From the NCBI GenBank assembly GCA_024691145.1, contig JAILNW010000200.1:1-9802 (forward strand): 9,802 nt of DNA, read 5' to 3'. A program made the position numbers and the translations under genes. The notes below the pieces were generated by a model. It was not told where the DNA came from. It saw only the letters and a program-made list of their open reading frames with translations, and ran no database searches. This document shows positions 1-7,043 of the stretch, piece after piece. Numbering within the stretch: the stretch's first letter is position 1; each line of letters begins with the position of its first letter. This DNA is from Lachnospiraceae bacterium (GTDB taxonomy: Bacteria; Bacillota; Clostridia; Lachnospirales; Lachnospiraceae).

Positions 1-2291
1 TGTGTAAATGTTGTAAAATCACTTATATTATTAGAATTAAAAGCATCATTTATCTGATCAAGCATTTTTATACCATTTTTAGCAAATATTAAAAGAATAT
101 CCTTATATGCATCCATATCACCCATACAGCTGTCAAGACCAACATTTGTATCTATTCGCTTTAATATAAGCTTTGGCTGATTATCTGGCTCTTTATCTTC
201 TGTTTTAGTATTAATCTGTTTTAACTGCTTAGTTTTTGGAATCCATTTAAGCAGTAACTGTTTAAGTGCTTTAACTTCAATCGGTTTTGCAAGGAAATCA
301 TCAAAACCATTCTGAAGGAACATGCTTTGCGCTTCCTTTAATGCGTTTGCAGAAAAAGCAACAATTGGAACTCTTCTGCAATATGGATCAGAAGAATTTC
401 TTATTATTTTAACTGTATCAACACCATCAATCTGAGGCATCATGTGATCCATAAGAATAAGGTCAAATACAGGTTTTTCTCTGATTATATCAATCGCTTC
501 AAAACCACCTGTAGCAGTTGTAACCTGAACCTGATAGTTCTTAAGAAGCCCCTCTGCAACTCTTAAGTTAACTACGTTATCATCAACAAGAAGAATCTTG
601 GCATCTGGTGCAATAAACGAAGTTTCATTATGATAATTCTTTACAGCATTTGGATCTTCACCATTTAAAATAGGAACAACGGATAAATAATGCACTGGTT
701 TATTAATATATAAAGTCTGATTATCAGAAGAACTTTTAATATCAATATCCATATTTGAAACCATTGCTACAAGTTTTGCATCATTATTATCGTCATAAAA
801 AATTGAGTCCATGTTTCCAACTGTATCATAGTCATAAAAACCAAAATCATAATGTTTACAACTTAAAAGAACTTTAAATTCATCACTGTCAGTTGTAAAT
901 TCACTATTTACCTTTAGTGAATTAAATAAAGCACTCATACTGTTTAAAATATATTTGTTAGGCTCATAAATAAGAACCTTTTTATTCTTTGCCTCTTTAA
1001 CAACTGCACATGGTTCTGTGCTTTTAATTTTCTGAAGAATAGTTACGGTACAGGTTGTACCTTTACCATATTCACTTCGCATTTTAATTGAACCGCCCAT
1101 TAAAACAGAAAGACGTTTACAAATGGCAAGTCCAAGACCTGTTCCCTGAATATTACGGTTTCTTCTTGTATCAACCTGCTTAAATTCATCAAATATCTCA
1201 TCTAAGTGTTCTTTTTTTATACCAATACCGGTATCAGTTACTTCAATATATATTTCAATTGTATTGCTTCTTATTTTTTTATAATCGATATTAAAAGATA
1301 TATATCCTTCGCTTGTAAACTTTGCTGCATTTGTAAGAATGTTAAGAGCTATCTGTTTAACACGTATTTCATCGCCAAACATCATCATAGGCAGATTTGG
1401 ATTAATATTTATTAAAAATGCCACCTTAGACTTATCAATCTTAGTATTAATAATATTAATTATATCATTAATAGTGGAGCTGATATTATACTCTTCTTCT
1501 ATTATTTCAAGCTTTCCAGCTTCAATTTTTGAAAAATCAAGAATATCATTAACTATGCCAAGCAAACCATTTGAAGCAACTTTGATTGTATTAACATATT
1601 CATATTGTTTAGGATCAAGGTCGTTTTGCAAAAGAAGCTCAACCATACCACATATGGCATTCATGGGTGTTCTGATTTCATGGCTCATATTTGCTAGAAA
1701 GTCAGATTTTGATTTGTCAGCTCTTTCTGCTTCACGCCTTTTAATCTCAACTTCTGTAAGTAATTCCTCAACCTGTTTTGTCTTATTTTTAGATATACTT
1801 ATGGCATTTTTACAAAATACCAGCAGCAGGACAATCATTACCTGCCCCAAAAATAAAGAAAACATATTGATAAATACATCACCTTCTGTAAGATTTCCAT
1901 CATTAGTAAGGGCATCACGTGCAAATTCTAAAGAAAACAAGTATACAAATAAAGAATAAAACATAATCATAATTGTAACTTTAAAATCTGCATATAATGC
2001 AGATATGCAGGTAATTGCAAGGAGTAATACGGATATTACTGAAAGTTTTTTCATCTGCATACCATAAAGAACAGCAAGACCAAATAACAAAGTAGGATTA
2101 CAATACTTTGTTAATTTAAGCCACTTTGGATTTTGAATGGTAGTTACAAGCACACCAAGAATAGCCGACAAACATGCATAAATTACAAGATATGTTGGCA
2201 GTTCAAGTGTATTAGCAAATATTATAAAATATCCACATAGTAAAACATGTATATAAAATACAGCCTTTGATACCATTTTAAAATCAAACAA
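1..2291 (-). CDS. Membrane hybrid sensor histidine kinase with receiver and Hpt domains (partial, C-terminus beyond window)
   Basis: This is a multi-step phosphorelay kinase; 763 codons lie in the window and the frame runs off base 1. Numbering is from TTG at 2291. Residues 10-160 hold about six hydrophobic segments with little extracytoplasmic sequence, so the sensor is probably membrane-embedded. A charged helical linker (165-195) leads to the HisKA H-box SHEIRTPMNAI with phospho-acceptor His204. The HATPase domain shows an N-box (NILTNAAKF, near 313), a G1 box (DTGIGI, near 350) and a G2 box (GTGLGLAI, near 382). Residues about 435-542 resemble a receiver that has lost its acidic pocket. 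A canonical receiver follows (ILLVDDN, then LILMDHMMP with phospho-acceptor Asp615). The C-terminal part resembles the start of an Hpt domain, cut at the edge. The gene starts two bases after the HD-GYP stop, so co-translation is likely. The signal sensed is unknown. Family assignment is secure; partnership with the HD-GYP protein is inferred from position. Confidence 0.95.
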   Translation of the reverse strand, partial: MFDFKMVSKAVFYIHVLLCGYFIIFANTLELPTYLVIYACLSAILGVLVTTIQNPKWLKLTKYCNPTLLFGLAVLYGMQMKKLSVISVLLLAITCISALYADFKVTIMIMFYSLFVYLFSLEFARDALTNDGNLTEGDVFINMFSLFLGQVMIVLLLVFCKNAISISKNKTKQVEELLTEVEIKRREAERADKSKSDFLANMSHEIRTPMNAICGMVELLLQNDLDPKQYEYVNTIKVASNGLLGIVNDILDFSKIEAGKLEIIEEEYNISSTINDIINIINTKIDKSKVAFLININPNLPMMMFGDEIRVKQIALNILTNAAKFTSEGYISFNIDYKKIRSNTIEIYIEVTDTGIGIKKEHLDEIFDEFKQVDTRRNRNIQGTGLGLAICKRLSVLMGGSIKMRSEYGKGTTCTVTILQKIKSTEPCAVVKEAKNKKVLIYEPNKYILNSMSALFNSLKVNSEFTTDSDEFKVLLSCKHYDFGFYDYDTVGNMDSIFYDDNNDAKLVAMVSNMDIDIKSSSDNQTLYINKPVHYLSVVPILNGEDPNAVKNYHNETSFIAPDAKILLVDDNVVNLRVAEGLLKNYQVQVTTATGGFEAIDIIREKPVFDLILMDHMMPQIDGVDTVKIIRNSSDPYCRRVPIVAFSANALKEAQSMFLQNGFDDFLAKPIEVKALKQLLLKWIPKTKQLKQINTKTEDKEPDNQPKLILKRIDTNVGLDSCMGDMDAYKDILLIFAKNGIKMLDQINDAFNSNNISDFTTFT

Positions 2292-2293
2292 GT

Positions 2294-3346
2294 CTACTCC
2301 TCCTTGAAAGAATTGCAAAGTATACGGAATTCTTCAGAACATTTTAAAAATACGTCTATTAGTTTTGGATCAAATTGTGTTCCACTAGCTGAAGTCATTA
2401 TATTTAATGCTTCCTCATGACTATATGGCTCTTTATATGAACGTTTTGTAGTTAATGCGTCATAAACATCAGCTATAGCCATAATACGGGCTGAAAGAGG
2501 TATATCTTCACCCTTACGGTGTTCTGGATAACCATTACCGTCCCAATGTTCATGATGATACTTCGCCATCTCCTTGGCAATTTCAAGGAACTGATTACCA
2601 GGAAGCTGTTTTAAGGCATTCTCAAAAGCCTCTCCACCGTTAATTGTATGTTGTTTCATATATTCATATTCTGCAAAGTTCAGACCTCTGTCTTTATTCA
2701 GAATATCATCATTAATTCCTATCTTTCCAACATCATGTAAAGGACCTGCCCTTAAAATATTATTAATCATCTCTGGAGTAAGATAATCTTTATATTCAGG
2801 CTCTTCTGCTAAATATTTTACAAATATTTCAAGATAATCCTTGCTTCTTCTTGCATGACCACCTGTAACCTTATCTCTAAACTCCACAAGTTCTGTTATA
2901 CTTGATACTATAACATCCTGAAGTTTTTCTACAGTTGTTGTTTTTTCATCAACCATTTTTTCGAGCTGGTTACGGTAAGAAGCAAGTTCAATCTGCATAC
3001 TTACACGTCTTAACATTACTTCAGGCACAAAAGGCTTTGCAATAAAGTCAGCAGCTCCAAGCTGCAGTCCTTTAACTTCGCTTTCTGACTCAGTCATGGC
3101 AGTTAAAAAGACTACAGGGATATTTGCTGTATCAGGATTTTCTTTTATTCGTTTAATAGTTTCAAAACCATCCATTCCAGGCATGCTTATATCAAGAAGA
3201 ATAAGGTCCGGCTTATTTCTTGATAAAAATTTAAGCGCCTGTTCACCTGACAGTAAAAGTGTAAGCTTATATTCAGGTTTTAATGAATTTTCTGCAATGT
3301 GCAAATTGGTTGCATTATCATCAACTACAAGTATATGTTTTTGCAT
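2294..3346 (-). CDS. Response regulator with HD-GYP domain, predicted cyclic di-GMP phosphodiesterase
   Basis: This 350-residue protein joins an N-terminal receiver to an HD-GYP output domain, the usual two-domain arrangement and length. In the receiver, Asp9/Asp10 form the acidic pocket, Asp52 (LLDISMPGMDG) is the predicted phosphorylation site, and Thr82 and Lys104 are the conserved switch residues. A helical linker spans about 118-145. The HD-GYP domain shows GGHARRS (162-168), the metal-binding HD pair His204-Asp205 in LHDVGKIGI, and HHEHWDGNGYP ending at 274, followed by IPLSARI and ADVYDA. All expected metal ligands appear intact, so hydrolysis of cyclic di-GMP (to pGpG or GMP) is the family-based prediction. 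It follows fhs by 31 bases with no terminator and overlaps the translation signals of the kinase downstream. AGGAGG at 3353-3358, six bases from the ATG, fixes the start. Activation by the adjacent kinase is inference. Confidence 0.95.
   Translation of the reverse strand: MQKHILVVDDNATNLHIAENSLKPEYKLTLLLSGEQALKFLSRNKPDLILLDISMPGMDGFETIKRIKENPDTANIPVVFLTAMTESESEVKGLQLGAADFIAKPFVPEVMLRRVSMQIELASYRNQLEKMVDEKTTTVEKLQDVIVSSITELVEFRDKVTGGHARRSKDYLEIFVKYLAEEPEYKDYLTPEMINNILRAGPLHDVGKIGINDDILNKDRGLNFAEYEYMKQHTINGGEAFENALKQLPGNQFLEIAKEMAKYHHEHWDGNGYPEHRKGEDIPLSARIMAIADVYDALTTKRSYKEPYSHEEALNIMTSASGTQFDPKLIDVFLKCSEEFRILCNSFKEE
2299..2305 (-). promoter_or_regulatory. Ribosome binding site selecting a TTG start for the hybrid kinase
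   Basis: AAGGAGG lies inside the last codons of the HD-GYP gene, 7 bases before an in-frame TTG at 2291-2289. The first in-frame ATG (2276-2274) would be 22 bases from this site and has no other Shine-Dalgarno sequence near it. The TTG start is therefore preferred and adds five residues. Confidence 0.75.
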
Positions 3347-3377
3347 AAAATTCCTCCTGTAAACATTTTTTTGATTA

Positions 3378-5048
3378 TTAGAATAATCCTGTAATTACTC
3401 CTTCATCATTAACATCGATATTTTCTGCAGCAGGATGAAGAGGAAGACCTGGCATAGTCATAATAGTTCCGGTAATGGCAACTACAAAGCCTGCTCCTGC
3501 AGAAACATAAACTTCTCTTATATTAACTGTAAAATCAGTTGGTCTTCCGAGTTTTGTAGGATCATCTGATAAAGAATACTGATTCTTTGCCATACAGACA
3601 GGAACAGAACCATATCCTAATTCTTCTAATCTTTCAATTGATTTAAGTGCACTTACATCATATGTAACTCCACTTGCACCATATATTTCTTTTGCTATAG
3701 TTTCAATCTTTTCTTTTATAGATAAATCAAGGCTATAAAGAGGTTTAAAATTGCTTTCTTTATTTTCTAAAGTCTCTAAAACTTTATTTGCAAGTTCTAT
3801 ACCACCTTCGCCACCTTTTTCCCATACATTAGATAATGCAAAGTCACAGCCCTTGTTAATACAGAAATCTTTAACAAATGAAAGTTCCTCTTCAGAGTCA
3901 GTAACGAATCTGTTAAGTGTAACAACTACAGGAACATTATATTTCTGTATGTTTTCAATATGCTTTTCAAGGTTTACAATACCTTTCTTTAAAGCTTCTA
4001 AATCAGGCTTTGATAATTCAGCTTTAGCAACTCCGCCATTATACTTAAGTGCTCTTACGGTAGCAACAAGTACAACTGCATCCGGCTTAAGTCCAGCCAT
4101 ACGGCACTTAATGTCAAAGAACTTCTCAGCACCAAGATCAGCACCAAATCCAGCTTCAGTTACAACATAATCAGCAAGCTTTAAAGCCATCTTTGTTGCT
4201 CTTACACTGTTACATCCATGAGCAATATTTGCAAATGGTCCGCCATGTACAAGTGCAGGAGTGTTCTCAAGTGTCTGTATAATATTTGGTTTAATAGCAT
4301 CCTTTAAAAGTGCTGCCATAGAACCAACAGCCTTAATATCACCTGCAGTTACAGGTTTTCCTTCATAAGTATATGCAACAATTATATTAGAAAGACGCTT
4401 TTTAAGATCAGACATATCTTCTGCAAGACATAATATAGCCATAATTTCAGAAGCAACAGTTATAATAAAATGATCTTCTCTTGTAATACCATCGGCTTTT
4501 CTGCCAAGTCCAACTACAATGTTACGAAGAACTCTGTCATTAATATCTACACATCTCTTCCATACAATCTGGTTTGGATCAATGTTAAGCTTATTACCCT
4601 GATGGATATGATTATCAAGCATGGCAGCCAAAAGATTATTAGCTGAAGTAATTGCATGAAAATCACCTGTAAAATGTAAATTAAGTTCTTCCATAGGTAC
4701 AACCTGAGCATATCCGCCACCTGCTGCACCACCTTTAATACCAAAGCAAGGTCCTAAAGAAGGCTCTCTTAATGCTATAACAGACTTTTTGTTAAGAAGT
4801 CCTAAAGCCTGTCCCAAACCAACTGTAGTTGTAGTCTTACCTTCACCTGCAGGAGTAGGGTTAATTGCTGTAACAAGAATAAGCTTTCCATCCTTATTAT
4901 TCTTAACCTTTTCCTCAAGCTCGTCTGAAAGTTTCGCTTTATATTTTCCATAAAATTCTAAATCTTCTTCACTAATATCCAGCTTTGCAGCCACTTTCCC
5001 AATATTAATCATTTTTGCTTCCTGAGCTATCTCAATATCTGTCTTCAT
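3378..5048 (-). CDS. fhs: Formate-tetrahydrofolate ligase (10-formyltetrahydrofolate synthetase)
   Basis: Fhs catalyses ATP + formate + tetrahydrofolate to 10-formyltetrahydrofolate, ADP and phosphate in the cytoplasm. It feeds one-carbon units to purine and formyl-Met-tRNA synthesis and, in acetogens, the methyl branch of the Wood-Ljungdahl pathway. The protein is 556 residues, the normal family length. It shows the nucleotide-binding loop TPAGEGKT (65-72), the glycine-rich family signature GIKGGAAGGGY (103-113), HFTGDFHAI (125-133), FGADLGAEKFFDIKCR (301-316) and the second signature VATVRALKYNGG (328-339). No catalytic segment is missing. AGGAGG at 5058-5063, nine bases from the ATG, supports the start. 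The gene ends in tandem TAA TAA codons. No other folate or acetogenesis gene is in the window, so its use for acetogenesis cannot be judged. Its leader is the nested palindrome at 5078-5271. Confidence 0.98.
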   Translation of the reverse strand: MKTDIEIAQEAKMINIGKVAAKLDISEEDLEFYGKYKAKLSDELEEKVKNNKDGKLILVTAINPTPAGEGKTTTTVGLGQALGLLNKKSVIALREPSLGPCFGIKGGAAGGGYAQVVPMEELNLHFTGDFHAITSANNLLAAMLDNHIHQGNKLNIDPNQIVWKRCVDINDRVLRNIVVGLGRKADGITREDHFIITVASEIMAILCLAEDMSDLKKRLSNIIVAYTYEGKPVTAGDIKAVGSMAALLKDAIKPNIIQTLENTPALVHGGPFANIAHGCNSVRATKMALKLADYVVTEAGFGADLGAEKFFDIKCRMAGLKPDAVVLVATVRALKYNGGVAKAELSKPDLEALKKGIVNLEKHIENIQKYNVPVVVTLNRFVTDSEEELSFVKDFCINKGCDFALSNVWEKGGEGGIELANKVLETLENKESNFKPLYSLDLSIKEKIETIAKEIYGASGVTYDVSALKSIERLEELGYGSVPVCMAKNQYSLSDDPTKLGRPTDFTVNIREVYVSAGAGFVVAITGTIMTMPGLPLHPAAENIDVNDEGVITGLF

Positions 5049-5096
5049 TAAAAAAATCCTCCTCGTAATGTTAATGCATTGTTACTATTCACATTT

Positions 5097-5178
5097 AACT
5101 TTCCAAATTAAGTCACAGACCATCTGCTTCGCATATGTCGCTGCTATGCAGCTAATGTCTGCGACTATTTGGAAAGTT
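5097..5178. repeat. Internal stem-loop arm 1 of the nested element
   Basis: The 12 bases AACTTTCCAAAT at 5097-5108 pair perfectly with 5167-5178. The stem continues inward with 5111-5120 against 5157-5166 (nine of ten pairs, the tenth a possible G-U). A small hairpin GCTGC-TAT-GCAGC sits inside at 5140-5152. The outermost base, 5097, is shared with the terminal repeat. Confidence 0.8.
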
Positions 5179-5191
5179 CCTGCTTCACAGT

Positions 5192-5255
5192 TTTAGTATA
5201 AAATGGCTTTCAGCTTTACATGCAAGCATGTAAGCTTTATCCATTTTATACTAAA
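5192..5255. repeat. Internal stem-loop arm 2 of the nested element
   Basis: The 15 bases TTTAGTATAAAATGG at 5192-5206 pair perfectly with 5241-5255. Inside is a second near-perfect palindrome, 5212-5223 against 5226-5236, with one bulged base. Bases 5252-5255 belong both to this stem and to the terminal repeat, so the two pairings compete at that end. No U-rich run follows it in the minus direction. Confidence 0.8.
5195..5225 (-). promoter_or_regulatory. Possible weak promoter for fhs inside the palindromic element
   Basis: On the minus strand TTGCAT (5225-5220) and TATACT (5200-5195) resemble -35 and -10 boxes, but the spacing of 19 bases is longer than the ideal 17. It is the best sigma-A-like pair I found in the gap upstream of fhs. 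In AT-rich DNA such a match is weak evidence. Read-through from the ftsK group is an equal alternative. Confidence 0.2.
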
Positions 5256-5288
5256 TGTGAATAGTAACAATTATCTTATTATATTATA

Positions 5289-6167
5289 TCAAAATTTACA
5301 AATTTTTGCAAATATTGTTTGTATTAGCAATTCATCTGCTTTTATATCACTAACATTGTAAAGCATTCTGCAGCCTACAACATCCTCAATCTCATTAAAA
5401 AAGAAATTATTATTGTCGTCAATTATAAAATCTATCCCTGCAAATGTAATTCCAGGAACCTTATAATCTTTCGTACACTGCATAAAATAATCAATTACAG
5501 TATAAACATCTTTTTTAATAAGGTCAATGTCATTAAATAATTCAATCTTTCCTCCTAAGGAATAGTTAGACTTAAAGCTGTTACAGGAAGTTCTTAAAAC
5601 CCCTGCAAGAATCTTATTATCCAATATATAAATCCTAACATCCTTGCCACTTCTTGTTATTAAAGGCTGAATTACATAGTCTTTTACTTTATTATATTCA
5701 AATGACTCATTATAAAGAGAAACCTCACTTCCTCCATGTCCGTCAACACTTTTAATGACATCATCATCATTAATAAGTCCATTATTAATATAATAATCCA
5801 TATAATCCCTCTTAACAAAATAAGAATCTGGCACATTAATATCTGTTTTTGACAAATGCTGATAGGTTTTTGCTTTATCATTACAAATATCTGCAACTAA
5901 AGAATTATTATAAACGTTTATGCCACATATTTCAAGATGTTTTGATAATAAAGGATAAATAATTCTCATAATAGCAAAGTCAGCTTTTTTAATTTCCTCA
6001 TTATCATAGAAAATATAAGGCTTTTTGTTTTTTACTCCAAATTTTAATTTTTCAACAAATAGAAGTCTGATACTTAAATCAGACTTCATCCCTTGATTAA
6101 TAATCATCTCTGCAAATGCTTTATTTCTTTCATAATCCTTTAAATTATATATAATCCAGCCATTCAT
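5289..6167 (-). CDS. Divergent RimK-like ATP-grasp protein, substrate unknown
   Basis: This 292-residue protein has the ATP-grasp order of motifs: NDK (96-98), the ATP-binding loop VIKSVDGHGGSEV (137-149), the hinge VIQPLI (165-170), GKDVRIYILDNKILAGVLR (174-192) with the RimK-like arginine, FKSNYSLGGK (198-207), AGIDFII with Asp246, and FFNEIEDVVG (256-265). The family joins a carboxylate, activated as acyl phosphate, to an amine or thiol. The last metal motif reads Glu259-Ile-Glu261, where RimK-type enzymes have Glu-x-Asn, so metal binding or reaction may differ. There is no signal peptide or membrane segment, so it is probably cytoplasmic. Its start overlaps the stop of the preceding ATP-grasp gene by one base (TAATG), with GAGG nine bases upstream inside that gene, so expression is translationally coupled. 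Fold assignment is strong. The substrate cannot be read from the sequence. Confidence 0.85.
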   Translation of the reverse strand: MNGWIIYNLKDYERNKAFAEMIINQGMKSDLSIRLLFVEKLKFGVKNKKPYIFYDNEEIKKADFAIMRIIYPLLSKHLEICGINVYNNSLVADICNDKAKTYQHLSKTDINVPDSYFVKRDYMDYYINNGLINDDDVIKSVDGHGGSEVSLYNESFEYNKVKDYVIQPLITRSGKDVRIYILDNKILAGVLRTSCNSFKSNYSLGGKIELFNDIDLIKKDVYTVIDYFMQCTKDYKVPGITFAGIDFIIDDNNNFFFNEIEDVVGCRMLYNVSDIKADELLIQTIFAKICKF

Positions 6168-7033
6168 TAAACATTACCTCTGATATACTCGAAAATTTTA
6201 TCAGCCACATTTACTCCGGTACAATTGAAAATATTAATAAAATGGGCATTTGAATTTACTTCACATAAATATCGTTCATTATCTTCTGCTCCAAAAAGCA
6301 AATCAACACCACAAAAATCCAGTCCCAAAATTTCTGAAGCCTTAATTGCAATTTCACAATCTTTATCAGTTGGTGTATATTTAGACATTGTTCCGCCATT
6401 AGTAATATTAGCCCTAAAATCATTTTCCTTTGCCACTCTTTTCATCGCAGCAACAACCTTGCCTCCAACAACATTAATTCTTATATCCTTTCCCTCTGTT
6501 TCTTTAATATACTGCTGGAAAATAAGTTTATTATTCCATTTTTCATAGGAAATTCTATGTAACTCTTCATAATTATCGGCTTTATAAACCTGGTATCCAA
6601 AAGAGCCAAAACGTTCTTTAATAATAAGAGGGAAAGATAAAATATCTGCTGCTTCCTTTAAAAATCCGCTGTCACTATATCCAATATTATCATATGTCAT
6701 AGGAGCAATTATTGTTTTTGGCATTTGAATACCGCTATTATATAATTTCAAATAAGTAAGAGCCTTATCATCACAGTTAAGTATACTGTCAGAACTGTTA
6801 ATAACTCTTATATTCATATTCTCAAGTCTTTTGGCAAGCATAATATCCTTATCCCAGAAAAGAATAAAATCACATTGAGACTTAATCTCATCTTCGCTAA
6901 GAAGCATAACCTCCCTGTTTGTAAATATTTTCATATCAATGTTATACTTCTTAGCGGATTCAAGTACCCATTTATTAAGGCTTGTAAATTTATCACTATT
7001 CAGATAATGGTTTACAATAAGTATTCCCTTCAT
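6167..7033 (-). CDS. RimK-family ATP-grasp ligase
   Basis: This 288-residue protein matches the RimK/LysX branch of ATP-grasp ligases, which add amino acids (often glutamate) to a protein C-terminus, carrier protein or small peptide. Visible motifs are DDK (88-90), the glycine-rich loop PLIIKERFGSFGYQVY (135-150), the hinge FQQYI (172-176), GKDIRINVVGGKVVAAMKR (181-199), FRANITNGGT (206-215), GVDLLFG with metal ligand Asp244, and CEVNSNAHF (257-265) with metal ligands Glu258 and Asn260. The catalytic set is complete, and the length is close to that of RimK proteins. It starts 10 bases after the ftsK stop, with a weak AGGT Shine-Dalgarno sequence overlapping that stop, so it is probably in the ftsK operon and coupled to it. 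No ribosomal protein, LysW-like carrier or precursor peptide is visible nearby. Glutamate ligation is therefore family-based only. Confidence 0.88.
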   Translation of the reverse strand: MKGILIVNHYLNSDKFTSLNKWVLESAKKYNIDMKIFTNREVMLLSEDEIKSQCDFILFWDKDIMLAKRLENMNIRVINSSDSILNCDDKALTYLKLYNSGIQMPKTIIAPMTYDNIGYSDSGFLKEAADILSFPLIIKERFGSFGYQVYKADNYEELHRISYEKWNNKLIFQQYIKETEGKDIRINVVGGKVVAAMKRVAKENDFRANITNGGTMSKYTPTDKDCEIAIKASEILGLDFCGVDLLFGAEDNERYLCEVNSNAHFINIFNCTGVNVADKIFEYIRGNV

Positions 7034-7043
7034 AACAAATTAC

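Larger units (their letters stand above)
5078..5271. repeat. 194-base nested palindromic element with perfect 20-base terminal inverted repeats (MITE-like)
   Basis: The ends ATTGTTACTATTCACATTTA (5078-5097) and its exact reverse complement (5252-5271) form a perfect 20-base inverted repeat. Between them lie two further stem-loops, so the whole could fold as a three-way junction in RNA or as a cruciform in DNA. It encodes no protein of note and fills most of the gap between the ATP-grasp pair and fhs. Small size, perfect terminal repeats, internal palindromes and an intergenic site fit a miniature inverted-repeat element. No clear target-site duplication is visible; the A/T-rich flanks offer at most an ambiguous AT or TA. 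The alternative is a conserved RNA processing or attenuation structure. The structure is seen directly; mobility is inference. Confidence 0.75.

Noticed and set aside
1339..1959. Open frame of 206 codons on the plus strand, opposite the histidine kinase
   Set aside because: It lies wholly antisense to clear kinase codons, has no ribosome binding site I can see, and its composition is what reverse reading of AT-rich coding DNA gives.
3751..4170. Open frame of 139 codons on the plus strand inside fhs
   Set aside because: It is antisense to strongly conserved fhs sequence, is Ser/Thr-rich and low in complexity, and matches no family I recognise.
5192..5255. Intrinsic terminator for the ftsK and ATP-grasp genes
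   Set aside because: The hairpin is strong, but in the minus-strand direction it is followed by an A-rich, not U-rich, stretch. The same holds for the other arm. Rho-independent termination is therefore not supported, although pausing or RNase III cutting remains possible.
5078..5271. CRISPR array or tandem repeat
   Set aside because: The repeats are inverted and single pairs; no direct repeats with regular spacers are present.
5049..5288. A known riboswitch (tetrahydrofolate or cyclic di-GMP) in the fhs leader
   Set aside because: The location would suit one, but I could not match the conserved core of either class. The base pairing is better explained by nested inverted repeats.
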